From NCBI GenBank assembly GCA_964558665.1, contig CAZLFA010000028.1, positions 1 to 45,124 of the forward strand: DNA of 45,124 bases, in the 5' to 3' direction. A model generated the notes under the pieces. That model had not been told where the DNA came from. It saw nothing but the letters and a program-made list of their open reading frames with translations, and ran no database searches. The DNA comes from CAZLFA01 sp964558665 (lineage in GTDB: Bacteria > Desulfobacterota > Syntrophia > Syntrophales > PHBD01). Both the position numbers and the translations under genes were made by a program. This document shows, piece by piece, positions 33,172-41,778 of this stretch. Position 1 is the stretch's first letter, and the number at the start of each line of letters is the position of its first letter.

Positions 33172-33873
33172 TTATATGGCTTTACGCCAGGCAAGACGCT
33201 GTTCCAGCCAGCGGGAAAGGGTGGTAAAGGCGAAACAGATGATAAAATAAATTACGGAAATGAAGAGAAATATCTCTGTGGGATAGACCATGGTGCGGTT
33301 ATTGATCTGGGTAGCCACATGCGTCAACTCGGACACGCCGACAATGAAGGCGAGGGATGTGTCTTTGATCATTGATACAAACTGATTCACGAAGGAAGGA
33401 ATCATATTACGCAGTGCCTGGGGAAGAACAATAAAGACCATGGCCTGTGTTGGACGAAGACCCGTGGACAGAGCGGCCTCAGTCTGTCCCCTTGGTATTC
33501 CCTCAATGCCGGCCTGAACTATCTGCGACATGTAGGCGGATGTGAAGAGAGAGAGAGCCGTGATCACCGTCCAGCTTTCCGTTACAACTTTGCCTATGAC
33601 GAAAGGCAGCAGGAAGTACATCCAGAAAATAACCATCAACAGCGGAATGCCCCGCACTGCATTGACTAAGGCTAGTGTTGGATAACGGATGTAACGGCTG
33701 TTCGCCACGCACATCAAGCCCAGAATCAATCCGCCGAAAAAAGAGAAAATCAATGATACAACAGCCAAATAGAGCGTTAGAAGAACCCCGCCTATCGGGC
33801 CGTCGGGATAACGACCAATCAGGAAGTAGGTAATGTTGGTCCATATAACGGTGAAATCGAAACCGGTTTCCAT
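33172..33873 (-). CDS. Amino acid ABC transporter permease (GltK/GlnP-like)
   Basis: 233 residues of the HisM/GlnP permease family, an inner-membrane protein with several hydrophobic helices. The cytoplasmic EAA loop that docks the ATPase is EAALSTGLRPTQAMVFIVLPQALR. Last gene of a four-gene operon (ATPase, binding protein, permease, permease); it begins 2 bp after the other permease ends. The pair of different permeases points to a heterodimer, as in GltJ/GltK or HisQ/HisM. Confidence 0.92.
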   Translation of the reverse strand: METGFDFTVIWTNITYFLIGRYPDGPIGGVLLTLYLAVVSLIFSFFGGLILGLMCVANSRYIRYPTLALVNAVRGIPLLMVIFWMYFLLPFVIGKVVTESWTVITALSLFTSAYMSQIVQAGIEGIPRGQTEAALSTGLRPTQAMVFIVLPQALRNMIPSFVNQFVSMIKDTSLAFIVGVSELTHVATQINNRTMVYPTEIFLFISVIYFIICFAFTTLSRWLEQRLAWRKAI

Positions 33874-33875
33874 GG

Positions 33876-34583
33876 TTACCGCACCCCCATAGGATTGAGC
33901 ACATACTTGCTGTAGAGCGTCACCATAGCAGTGATAATCAAGGAGAGGACAAGGTAAACGAGTGTGGCCGCGGTAAAGGCCTCGAACCCCTTGAACGTGT
34001 AGCTTTCCACCTGCCTGGCCTGGTATGTCAACTCCGCCACTCCTATGGTCATAGCCAGGGAGGAGTTCTTGGTAAGATTGAGAAACTGATTGATCAGCGG
34101 AGGGATTGTAATCCGTACGGCCTGGGGCAGGATAATATACTGCATGGATCTCAAGAAGGAAAATCCTGAGCTTCTGGCAGCCTCCATCTGTTCTTTAGGG
34201 ATGGAGCGAACCCCAGAACGGATATCCTCGGCAATGAATGCAGAGGTGTAAATGGTCAGCGCGATAACAGCGGCACCGAATTCGAAATTCGTGCTGTTCA
34301 GCCAGTTGTTTATTGATTCCGGCAGAACCTTGTAGGAGCCGAAATACCAGAAAAAAAGCTGTACCAGCAGAGGCGTATTACGGAAAAACTCCAGATAGGC
34401 ATGCGAAAACCACAGGATGGGTTTCACATTGCTCATGCGCATCACTGCGATGAGAAGTCCAAGGATAAAAGACAGGGCAACCGAAACCACGGACAGTTCC
34501 AAGGTGATTTTAAGTCCTGAAACGAGCCATTCAAAATACTGTCCGGAGGTAACGATTGCCCAGTCGAATTGATAGCTGAACAC
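33876..34583 (-). CDS. Amino acid ABC transporter permease (GltJ-like)
   Basis: 235 residues, the second permease subunit. ITLELSVVSVALSFILGLLIAVMR begins the first membrane helices, and the EAA loop is EAARSSGFSFLRSMQYIILPQAVR. FFRNTPLLVQLFFWYFG is typical of acidic amino acid permeases of the GltJ/BztB kind. It lies between the binding protein (17 bp away) and the second permease (2 bp). Confidence 0.92.
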   Translation of the reverse strand: MFSYQFDWAIVTSGQYFEWLVSGLKITLELSVVSVALSFILGLLIAVMRMSNVKPILWFSHAYLEFFRNTPLLVQLFFWYFGSYKVLPESINNWLNSTNFEFGAAVIALTIYTSAFIAEDIRSGVRSIPKEQMEAARSSGFSFLRSMQYIILPQAVRITIPPLINQFLNLTKNSSLAMTIGVAELTYQARQVESYTFKGFEAFTAATLVYLVLSLIITAMVTLYSKYVLNPMGVR

Positions 34584-34600
34584 GAAATCTTATTCCTTAC

Positions 34601-35434
34601 TTATTTTTGCCATGGATCTTTGGCATTGGTAATCTTGAACGCGCCGCGATTCATGGGTGTCGGCGATTTAGGACCAAACCATTTATTAAACAGCTGTTTT
34701 GCTTTCCCCTTCTTTTCCATTTCAAGCAGGGTACTGTTAACGGCCTTAAGGAAATTCGTATCATTCTTGCGTATGCCTAACCCGTAAGGCTCATCGGAGA
34801 TCTGGATATTGGGGATCTCATACTTGTTCTTGTCCGGTGCCTTGGCAAGGATGTTGGCAAGAATTGACTCATCGGTGGTTACTGCGGCAACTTTACCCTG
34901 CTGCAAGGCCAGAAATGCCTGGGGATAGTCGTCAAAGGAAAGGATGGTGGCGCTTGGTATGGCCTTCTTGGCGTTTTGTTCAGAAGTCGATCCCTTGGCG
35001 GTTCCGATCTTTTTGCCTGCCAGATCGGCAAGCTTCTTTACTGTGCCTTTTTTGGTAATAAACTTCTGACCCGTAAGAAAATAGGTATAACTGAAATCGA
35101 TCTGTTTTGCACGTTCGGCATTTTTCGTCATTGTGGCGGCTATCATGTCAATATTTCCTGCAATCAACTGAGGCATTCTCGTAGCCGACGTTACAGGCTT
35201 CAATTCCAGTTTAACGCCCATCTTGTCAGCAACGGCCTTGCAAAAGTCAACATCATAACCGACTATTGCGCGGGTCTTTTCGTCAATGTAACCAAATCCC
35301 GGGGTCGAGTCTTTTACTCCGCAAACGAGAACGCCTTTTTTCTTGACGTCTGCGAGAGTATCACCGGCCAGAGCTGTGCTGTAAAAACCGGCGGCCAAAA
35401 CAATCGACAAAAACAAAATACCAAGCTTTTTCAT
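34601..35434 (-). CDS. Amino acid ABC transporter periplasmic binding protein (GltI-like)
   Basis: 277 residues. A signal peptide (1-23, cleavage after STALA) is followed by a family 3 solute-binding fold: VKKKGVLVCGVKDSTPGFGYID, VGYDVDFCKAVADKMG, MIAATMTKNAERAKQIDFSYTY and GTAKGSTSEQNAKKA. There is no lipobox Cys, so it should be a free periplasmic protein. The sequence most resembles glutamate/aspartate (GltI) binding proteins, but the exact ligand is not certain. A good AAAGGAGG precedes the ATG. Confidence 0.92.
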   Translation of the reverse strand: MKKLGILFLSIVLAAGFYSTALAGDTLADVKKKGVLVCGVKDSTPGFGYIDEKTRAIVGYDVDFCKAVADKMGVKLELKPVTSATRMPQLIAGNIDMIAATMTKNAERAKQIDFSYTYFLTGQKFITKKGTVKKLADLAGKKIGTAKGSTSEQNAKKAIPSATILSFDDYPQAFLALQQGKVAAVTTDESILANILAKAPDKNKYEIPNIQISDEPYGLGIRKNDTNFLKAVNSTLLEMEKKGKAKQLFNKWFGPKSPTPMNRGAFKITNAKDPWQK

Positions 35435-35459
35435 CGTTTTCCTCCTTTGTTTAAGATTA

Positions 35460-36194
35460 TTAATGCATAGGCGACAGTATCTCTTTCAGGAAGAGCTGTG
35501 CCCTCTCATGCTGAGGATTGCGGAAAAACTCTTCTGGGGTTGCTTCTTCAAGAATAACCCCATAATCTATGAAAGCCACCCGGTCTGCCACTTCACGGGC
35601 AAAACCCATTTCATGCGTCACTACGATCAGGGTCATGCCGGTATGGGCAAGGCCCTGCATGACCTGCAGAACTTCGCCGATCATTTCCGGATCGAGCGCG
35701 GATGTCGGTTCATCAAAAAGCATGACTTTCGGCTTCATGGCCAATCCCCGGGCAATAGCCACGCGCTGCTGCTGCCCACCCGACAACTGTGAGGGGTATG
35801 AATCTTTTCTGTCGGCCAGGCCGACTCTTTCCAGCAACTCCACAGCCTGCTCTTCCGCTTCTTTTTGGGGGAGTTTTCTGATCTTGATAGGAGCCAGGGT
35901 AATATTTTTAAGTGCAGTGAGATGGGGGTAGAGGTTGAACTGCTGAAAAACGAATCCGATTTCGGCACGCAGCTTGTTGATGTCCGTCTTTTTATCAGAA
36001 ATGTCCTGCCCGTCAACAATCAGTTTACCCTTGTCAATGGGCTCAAGCTTGTTGATCGTCCTGATCAGAGTTGATTTACCGGAACCGGAAGGACCGCACA
36101 CGACGACCACTTCGCCCTGCTTCACTCTCAGGTTGACGTCATTGAGGACATGCAACTTTTTAAACCACTTATGTACGCCATGGAATTGAATCAT
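35460..36194 (-). CDS. Amino acid ABC transporter ATP-binding protein (GltL/GlnQ-like)
   Basis: 244 residues. Walker A GPSGSGKST, Q-loop FVFQQFNLYPHLTAL, signature LSGGQQQRVAIARGL, Walker B VMLFDEPTSALDPE, and a switch His in VVTHEMGFAREVADR. It powers the transporter whose other subunits follow. It is the first gene of the operon here, unlike the Escherichia coli gltIJKL order where the ATPase is last. GGAG lies about 8 nt before the ATG. Confidence 0.95.
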   Translation of the reverse strand: MIQFHGVHKWFKKLHVLNDVNLRVKQGEVVVVCGPSGSGKSTLIRTINKLEPIDKGKLIVDGQDISDKKTDINKLRAEIGFVFQQFNLYPHLTALKNITLAPIKIRKLPQKEAEEQAVELLERVGLADRKDSYPSQLSGGQQQRVAIARGLAMKPKVMLFDEPTSALDPEMIGEVLQVMQGLAHTGMTLIVVTHEMGFAREVADRVAFIDYGVILEEATPEEFFRNPQHERAQLFLKEILSPMH

Positions 36195-36359
36195 GAAGGA
36201 ACTCCAGAACTTTACTGTCCGGCGTTAAGGGCATCCCTTGGGAAATCGAGGGAATAAACGATGTCCAAAACTACCGCAAAGCCTATATACCACCTTGGGG
36301 AAATTATCAATCCATTAATGGAAGCAGAATCTCTTTAGATTTCTAAGGGCATGTATTGT

Positions 36360-36388
36360 TTGACATTTACAGAAGGTTCCATTATAAA
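36360..36388 (+). promoter_or_regulatory. Sigma-70-type promoter of the polyprenyl synthase gene
   Basis: TTGACA (36360-36365, perfect) and TATAAA (36383-36388, 5 of 6) are separated by exactly 17 nt. Transcription would start near 36395, just upstream of the GGGAGG ribosome binding site and the ATG at 36415. Confidence 0.8.
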
Positions 36389-36414
36389 CCAATATAAGGA
36401 TCGGGAGGATAACC

Positions 36415-37389
36415 ATGGAAATAAAAGAGGTATTTCGCCATTATGAGGATGACATAAAGAATATCGAAATCTTTATGGACGGTCACTTGCGTTCCCAGGT
36501 AAAAGTTATTCCTGAGATTATAAACCATCTGATAGGAAGCGGGGGGAAGAGGCTCAGACCGCTTCTTCTCCTGGTGTCTTCGGCCTTATGTGATTTCCAT
36601 CGGGATAGCCGGTATGCTATGGCGGCGATAATCGAGTTCATCCACACGGCAACCCTGCTGCATGACGATGTGATAGATCAGGCGCAAATAAGACGCGGCA
36701 AAGTCTCTGCAAATAACATATGGGGCAATGCCGCCAGTGTCCTGGTCGGCGATTTCCTGTACTCCAAGTCTTTCCACCTCATGGCTGATGAGGGAAATAT
36801 GGCCGTTATAAAGCTTCTTTCGGCGGCGACAAATGCAATGTCCGAAGGCGAAGTATTTCAGTTGATGAAATGCGGAGATTTAGGAATTACGGAAGAGGAC
36901 TATTTAACCATCATCGAAAAGAAAACCGCCGTTCTGATGTCTGCAGCCTGTGCCGTAGGCGGCATACTGGGCGGGGCGGATGAAGGAAAAATCAATGCCC
37001 TGCAGCGGTTTGGCACCAAACTCGGCGCGGCGTTCCAGATGACGGACGACACCCTTGATTACATGGCGGAACAGGAAGAGTTCGGCAAGGCGATAGGCAA
37101 GGACCTGGAGGAGGGGAAAATCACCCTCCCTCTGATCCGTACCTTGCAATGCTGTTCTCAGGAAGAAAAAGAAATGGTCAAGAAAGTGGTTGAAAAGGAG
37201 CTTCATGACCTAAAGGCCCTTCAGGACATCGTGCTGATCATAAAAAAATATGACGGTATAGATTACGCCCTTAACAGAGCCCGGAATATTATTGGAGAAG
37301 CCAAAAGCAGCCTGGAAGTGTTTGCTGAAAGCGACGATAAAGCAAGGCTGATTGCCATTGCCGACTATATCGTGGGCAGGAGTCTATAA
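36415..37389 (+). CDS. ispB: All-trans polyprenyl diphosphate synthase (octaprenyl-type)
   Basis: 324 residues. It elongates farnesyl diphosphate with isopentenyl diphosphate to the long side chain of quinones. Both Asp-rich motifs are present: FARM LLHDDVIDQA and SARM QMTDDTLDYMA; GGKRLRPLLLLV is the N-terminal substrate-binding motif. The small residues upstream of the first motif (FIHTATLLHDD) fit a long-chain product, but product length is not certain. A strong promoter and GGGAGG precede the ATG. Quinone synthesis fits an anaerobe with membrane electron transfer. Confidence 0.9.
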   Translation: MEIKEVFRHYEDDIKNIEIFMDGHLRSQVKVIPEIINHLIGSGGKRLRPLLLLVSSALCDFHRDSRYAMAAIIEFIHTATLLHDDVIDQAQIRRGKVSANNIWGNAASVLVGDFLYSKSFHLMADEGNMAVIKLLSAATNAMSEGEVFQLMKCGDLGITEEDYLTIIEKKTAVLMSAACAVGGILGGADEGKINALQRFGTKLGAAFQMTDDTLDYMAEQEEFGKAIGKDLEEGKITLPLIRTLQCCSQEEKEMVKKVVEKELHDLKALQDIVLIIKKYDGIDYALNRARNIIGEAKSSLEVFAESDDKARLIAIADYIVGRSL

Positions 37390-37485
37390 CGTTTTCGTCC
37401 GGATACGTCAGGTTTAAATATCCGGGAGAATCTGCCCGTTGAAGGCTGACGGCAGTTCCCGGCCCCCGCTGTTTGCACAAATGAA
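37390..37485. other. Intergenic region after the polyprenyl synthase gene
   Basis: The gap from 37390 to 37771 (about 380 bp) contains this unmarked stretch, MITE copy C (37486-37658), and about 110 bp before the small ORF. No other ORF, terminator with a T-run or promoter was convincing. Confidence 0.4.
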
Positions 37486-37658
37486 CCCAGATTACGCAAT
37501 AGAACGTATCGGCACCTGGATACGTGAATATTATTCTGGTCAAAGGGGTTTTCAAGCGGCGAATCAAATATTATTCTTGTGAAAAATATTCTGAGCCACG
37601 GAAAGCCTTTTTGACCAGGATGCTAATGGGTATTACTTTTCTTATCGCGTAATCCAGG
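37486..37658 (-). mobile_element. MITE-like palindromic element, copy C (173 bp, inverted)
   Basis: Inverted relative to copies A and B; its reverse complement aligns with them along the full length. The termini are CCCAGATTACGC (37486) and GCGTAATCCAGG (37658). It is flanked by a perfect 5-bp direct repeat, ATGAA (37481-37485 and 37659-37663). The central hairpin has one change (AATATTATTC). Inserted between the polyprenyl synthase gene and a small unknown gene. Confidence 0.9.
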
Positions 37659-37771
37659 ATGAAAAAGCCCGTCAGGTTTTTAGACAAACGAAATAGGGAT
37701 ATCCCCGATTGCGGCCATGGATGCTGATTATTTAGAATGCACCAACACTGTTTATGGAAATAGGTGCATTC

Positions 37772-38044
37772 ATGGAAATCAGACTGCTGATAAAGCAGAT
37801 AATGGATTTGAAAAAAGCTGCGCTTGACAACACCTTTGCCCCGATCATAGCTGTTGAACATCAGATCGAAAAAACAGTGGAAACCATCTTTCAGTATTCA
37901 AGCATGTTTTCTGAACAGGACAAGGCGGTAATCATGGAATGGCTGAACGCCTGCCGCCGGGGAATCGAAAGCTTCAAGGAGCAGAACGACGAGTATTACA
38001 GCAGGGTGGATGCGTTTTTCAGCGGCACGGCAAGCCGGACATAA
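37772..38044 (+). CDS. Small helical protein of unknown function
   Basis: 90 residues from the ATG at 37772; an ATG at 37754 adds six. Not recognised. It appears all-helical and amphipathic (EIRLLIKQIMDLKKAALD, EKTVETIFQYSSMFSEQDKAVIMEWLNACRRGIESFK), without membrane or signal segments. Its hydrophilic coiled-coil look suggests protein-protein contact. It lies 110 bp after MITE copy C, convergent with nnr. Only a weak RBS is visible, so expression is not assured. Confidence 0.6.
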   Translation: MEIRLLIKQIMDLKKAALDNTFAPIIAVEHQIEKTVETIFQYSSMFSEQDKAVIMEWLNACRRGIESFKEQNDEYYSRVDAFFSGTASRT

Positions 38045-38107
38045 TTTTGGATGTCCTTGCCGGCTGCTCATTTACAGGGACACTCCGATTAACCACTAAA
38101 CGCTGAG

Positions 38108-39664
38108 TTATATCAGGAAAAATTTTTCTTCCCTTATTCCCTGTCTTTCTCTCTTTATCGCCTGAGGCAGATAATCCATAATGTCCTGAGCGGTGATCCC
38201 GTCCTCACCTATCTCCCGCGCTGCAAGATCGCCGGCAAGCCCGTGCATGGACACACCCTCCCTGGCCGCATCCTCAACCGACAGACCGAGACCGAACATG
38301 GCGGCAACAGTTCCGGCCAGGACGTCTCCCGAACCTGCAGTTGCCATGCCGGGGTTGCCGCTGAGATTTATAAATATCCGCCCATCTGGATATCCGATCA
38401 GAGAATGAGCACCCTTGTGGACAATAATCGCCTCTGTCTGTCCGGCAGTCTGCTGCAGGATGTTTATTTTATCCAGATCGATTTCGGCGGTTGTCTTTCC
38501 CGTCAGGCGAGACATCTCTCCCGGATGCGGCGTCAGAATGGTCGGCGAGGTTCTTTTCCTTATGATATTCAAATCCCCGGCAACGGCCGTGAGACCGTCC
38601 CCATCTATGAGTACCGGTTTGTTTATGCCGGCAACCAGTGCCCTGGCAAGGGTTTGTGTGCTTTCATTCAGGGACAGCCCGCAACCGATGACAACCATAT
38701 CGACCTTCTCTGCAATCCTCAGGAGTTCTTTCAAGTTTGCCCTGGAGATGCTCCCGGACGTTGTTTCCTTCTGGGGCAAGAGTACTATCTCCCCCGCTTT
38801 TTTGGCAATCAAATGTGTGATCGATTGAGGAGCCGCCAGCCGGGAATAACCGCCCCCCGCTTTTAAAAAAGAAAGCGAACAGAACAAGGGGGCTCCCACG
38901 TAGTTGGCGGCACCGGCGATAAAGAGCGTGTCGCCTACGCTTCCTTTGTGGGCAGTTCTGCTGCGGGGAGGAAGCTTCACAGGATCGTTTGTCTGCACTT
39001 TGATTGCCTCGGCATTATATAGCGAAGGAGGAAAGGAGATGTGGCTGATGTAAAGCCTGCCGCACAGCTCGTAGCCCGGATACAGCAGATTGCCGATTTT
39101 GGGGAGGCCGAAGGTTACCGTCCAGGCTGCCCTTATCGCCTTCCCCATGATTTTTCCCGTATTGCCGTTGACGCCGGAGGGGATGTCGAGACTGAGCACC
39201 CGTTTGCCGCTTCCATTTACCAGATCGATAATATCACCCTGCAGGCCGGCGACTTCCCTGTCCAGACCGGTGCCGAAAAGGGCATCGACTACGCCATGCG
39301 AATGGATAATTTCCCGGTGCAGCTTTTTCAGGGAATCTATCTGCCGGATCCCTACAGCACATCCGGAAAGGATATCCAGTTGCGCCTTTGCGACCCCCTT
39401 GAATCTGGAAGGATCGCCCGCTATGAAGACTATGGGACGGCCTCCGTGGGAAAGGATCTTTCTCGCAACAACAAAACCGTCGCCGCCGTTATTTCCCAGT
39501 CCGCAAAGTACGACAACTCTTTTGCCCTGGATACCCAACTCCCTGTCAAGGACGGCAGTCGCCGCCAGTCCGGCATTTTCCATGAGGATAATCTCCGGAA
39601 TGCCGAATTCCGTGATGGCGCGCCCGTCCATCTGTCTCATCTGCGATACGCTGCTGACTTTCAT
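38108..39664 (-). CDS. nnr: Bifunctional NAD(P)HX epimerase / ADP-dependent dehydratase
   Basis: 518 residues, fused as in Escherichia coli YjeF. The N-terminal epimerase domain (about 1-215) has GNNGGDGFVVAR and DIPSGVNGNTG. The C-terminal ribokinase-like dehydratase (about 225-505) has LTPHPGEMSRLTG, GNPGMATAGSGDVLAG (catalytic Asp region) and GAHSLIGYPDGR. It repairs hydrated NADH and NADPH. It starts 9 bp after the PAS-GGDEF gene, so it appears to be the last gene of the cheY-like/cheC-like/GGDEF transcript. Confidence 0.95.
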   Translation of the reverse strand: MKVSSVSQMRQMDGRAITEFGIPEIILMENAGLAATAVLDRELGIQGKRVVVLCGLGNNGGDGFVVARKILSHGGRPIVFIAGDPSRFKGVAKAQLDILSGCAVGIRQIDSLKKLHREIIHSHGVVDALFGTGLDREVAGLQGDIIDLVNGSGKRVLSLDIPSGVNGNTGKIMGKAIRAAWTVTFGLPKIGNLLYPGYELCGRLYISHISFPPSLYNAEAIKVQTNDPVKLPPRSRTAHKGSVGDTLFIAGAANYVGAPLFCSLSFLKAGGGYSRLAAPQSITHLIAKKAGEIVLLPQKETTSGSISRANLKELLRIAEKVDMVVIGCGLSLNESTQTLARALVAGINKPVLIDGDGLTAVAGDLNIIRKRTSPTILTPHPGEMSRLTGKTTAEIDLDKINILQQTAGQTEAIIVHKGAHSLIGYPDGRIFINLSGNPGMATAGSGDVLAGTVAAMFGLGLSVEDAAREGVSMHGLAGDLAAREIGEDGITAQDIMDYLPQAIKRERQGIREEKFFLI

Positions 39665-39673
39665 ACACGATAC

Positions 39674-40582
39674 CTATCCCGCTGTTGCCGTAATAACTCT
39701 GTTTCGGCCTGCTCTTTTTGCTTCATAAAGTGCTTGATCCGCTTTCTCTATAAGCGATTCAGGGGATACAACTTTATCAGTCAGTTCTGCAACCCCCAGA
39801 CTGATAGTGATCCCGAGGCGTTCATTATGATGCATGAAGGCATATCCCTCTATGGCGGCACGGCATCTCTCCGCTGTGGCGGCGGCACTCTCCAGAACGG
39901 TTTCCGGAAGCATGAGGCAGAACTCTTCCCCCCCATAGCGCACCAGAACATCGGAGGTTCTTATCGTCGCCGTGACTATTTCCGCAACCGACTGGAGCAC
40001 GCTGTCGCCGTACAGGTGCCCGCATGTGTCGTTTATTCTTTTGAAATGATCGAGGTCGAACATGCAAAGGCTGAAGGACTGACCGTATCGCTTGTTTCTG
40101 TCGAACTCTTCTTTGATGCGTCCCTCAAAATACCTTCTGTTATAGATGCCGGTCAGACCATCCTTCATGTTCATTTCTATCAGCTTTTGCTCATAGATGG
40201 CTATTTCGGTAACATCCCTGACGGTTATGTAAATATAGTCGATACCGTTATTTTCATTGCGCAGCGGACCCATGTTGCAATACTGCTGCATGTATTCGAA
40301 TCGGGATTTGATGGCGCTTACCGGCTTGAAGGGAAACAGATATCTGTGCAGTTTCTGGGAAAAAAAATAGAGATTCCCGAGCCCAAGAACACACTTGCAG
40401 CTTTTCATGAACCGCGGATTGTTCAATTGCGGAAAGAAATCGAAGAGGGGACGTCCGACAATCTGTTCCGAATGTATGCCGCTGTGCAGCTCCATCCAGC
40501 GATTCCATTTATAAACCCTCAGGTCGTTGTCAAGAATGACGATGCCGATATCCAGGATATCGAAGATCTGGGAAAAGATCAT
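39674..40582 (-). CDS. PAS-GGDEF diguanylate cyclase
   Basis: 302 residues. One N-terminal PAS domain (about 1-125, ending TVRDVTEIAIYE) and a GGDEF domain (about 138-300). The active site is GGEEF at 217-221 with an RxxD inhibition site (RTSD, 208-211), so it should make c-di-GMP and be product-inhibited. No receiver or membrane segment is present, so regulation would come through PAS or through partners. The start overlaps the cheC-like stop (ATGA), giving tight coupling to a CheY/CheC pair. Confidence 0.93.
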   Translation of the reverse strand: MIFSQIFDILDIGIVILDNDLRVYKWNRWMELHSGIHSEQIVGRPLFDFFPQLNNPRFMKSCKCVLGLGNLYFFSQKLHRYLFPFKPVSAIKSRFEYMQQYCNMGPLRNENNGIDYIYITVRDVTEIAIYEQKLIEMNMKDGLTGIYNRRYFEGRIKEEFDRNKRYGQSFSLCMFDLDHFKRINDTCGHLYGDSVLQSVAEIVTATIRTSDVLVRYGGEEFCLMLPETVLESAAATAERCRAAIEGYAFMHHNERLGITISLGVAELTDKVVSPESLIEKADQALYEAKRAGRNRVITATAG

Positions 40583-41223
40583 TCGTACTGCTCCATGAAT
40601 TCATTCAGGGCCTTCTTGAGCCAGTAGACGGATTCGCGGCTGATCAGGAGGAAAAGCATGCCGGTGACCTCTTTGTTCTCGAAAGTGAAGATGGTCTTTA
40701 AGACTATTGCATTGTCATCAGGATTTAAAATACCGGCGGGAATGATGTTTCCCATATGCCTTTCCAGGAGCACAACCGGCGGCGAGTATGTCATAACATC
40801 ATTCAGAATCTCGGCGATTTTTCCTATGCAGGCTCCGATCAGTATGTTGCCCACCTCCATGAGAGTTCCCTTTTCCAGTTCGTCTATAGGATCGGCATCG
40901 AAACTTTCATGGACTTCACCGGCCAGAATGCCGATGAGTTCCTTGCCTGAACCGGACGGAAAAACAAGCAGTGCATAGCCTCTGAACCTACCCCAGAATT
41001 TCTGCTCCACAATGCTTATCTGCCCGTTATTCAGCACAACATCAGTCAAATATTGTCCCAGATTGACGGTCTTCGTTATCTGGACATTGGGAACACTGAG
41101 TTTGATGTAGATATCGATAAACTCCGCCAGGTCGGCAGTCGCCTTGCCAAAGGCGATATTCATGATCTCCTGGAGGATTTCAATATCATCGCCTGTTATG
41201 GTGTGATCATGATTCTCGGACAT
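40579..41223 (-). CDS. CheC-like (CheC/FliY/CheX family) phosphatase
   Basis: 214 residues. Two copies of the CheC active-site helix are visible: EILQEIMNIAFGKATADL (E19xxN22) and EKGTLMEVGNILIGACIG (ExxN). In CheC proteins these Glu/Asn pairs hydrolyse the aspartyl-phosphate of CheY. It lies 13 bp after a stand-alone CheY-like receiver and overlaps a GGDEF gene by ATGA, so its probable job is to dephosphorylate that receiver. No chemotaxis genes are nearby. Confidence 0.87.
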   Translation of the reverse strand: MSENHDHTITGDDIEILQEIMNIAFGKATADLAEFIDIYIKLSVPNVQITKTVNLGQYLTDVVLNNGQISIVEQKFWGRFRGYALLVFPSGSGKELIGILAGEVHESFDADPIDELEKGTLMEVGNILIGACIGKIAEILNDVMTYSPPVVLLERHMGNIIPAGILNPDDNAIVLKTIFTFENKEVTGMLFLLISRESVYWLKKALNEFMEQYE

Positions 41224-41236
41224 TATCTTAATACTG

Positions 41237-41605
41237 TTACCGGATTGATGTTTGAACTTTTGATAAGGCCTGCTGAATCGATTCCTTTGACGGAGGCTTT
41301 TTCACGACAGCCAAAGCTCCCAGCGATAAAGCCTTTTCAAGGGATTGTGTCTGGATATCTGCCGTGCACATGATCACAACTGCATCTGTGCTGATCTTCA
41401 TGATTTCTTCCAGACATTCCATGCCGCTCATTTGCGGCATGGTGATATCCATGAAGGTGATGTCCGGTCTGGCGGTCTTGAATGCCTCCAATCCCATCAA
41501 ACCATCGACCGCTTCGATGATTTCATATTCCTCATCCTTGGGTAGACAGCTCTTTAAAATTTTTCGCGCAACAGGTGAATCGTCGACAATCAGGATTTTT
41601 TTCAT
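41237..41605 (-). CDS. Stand-alone response regulator (CheY-like receiver)
   Basis: 122 residues, a single receiver domain. The acidic pocket is Asp8/Asp9, the phosphoacceptor Asp53 (TFMDITMPQMSG), with Thr81 (MCTAD) and Lys102 or Lys103 (VKKPP) as switch residues. There is no output domain. First gene of an operon with cheC-like, GGDEF and nnr; the phospho-signal probably passes to partner proteins, perhaps the cyclase. The cognate kinase is not in the neighbourhood; the hybrid kinase at 24051-26801 is 15 kb away. Confidence 0.92.
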   Translation of the reverse strand: MKKILIVDDSPVARKILKSCLPKDEEYEIIEAVDGLMGLEAFKTARPDITFMDITMPQMSGMECLEEIMKISTDAVVIMCTADIQTQSLEKALSLGALAVVKKPPSKESIQQALSKVQTSIR

Positions 41606-41778
41606 CTCAGCTATTATTATGCTACCCGATCAAAATATATGTATCTTTACAAATTGACCTAACACACCGGTGTTTATATTTCAACGGCCATTTATTCTTA
41701 AAAATATTGAGTTTTTCAATCATTATACGATACTTACATAATAGCGACAGTAACTGATATTAATATAAGACTGTTTTT

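Noticed and set aside
33136..33375. Plus-strand ORF at the end of the ABC permease gene
   Set aside because: Antisense to a clear permease; no recognisable product.
37289..37861. Two minus-strand ORFs around MITE copy C
   Set aside because: They are readings of the element and its flanks; no homology or codon bias and no conserved frame between copies.
39041..40627. A 528-codon open frame on the plus strand
   Set aside because: It lies antisense to nnr and the PAS-GGDEF gene, both with clear family motifs; the plus-strand product shows no domain.
41664..41673. Palindrome ACACCGGTGT upstream of the CheY-like gene
   Set aside because: Only 10 bp with no second copy; too short to distinguish from chance.
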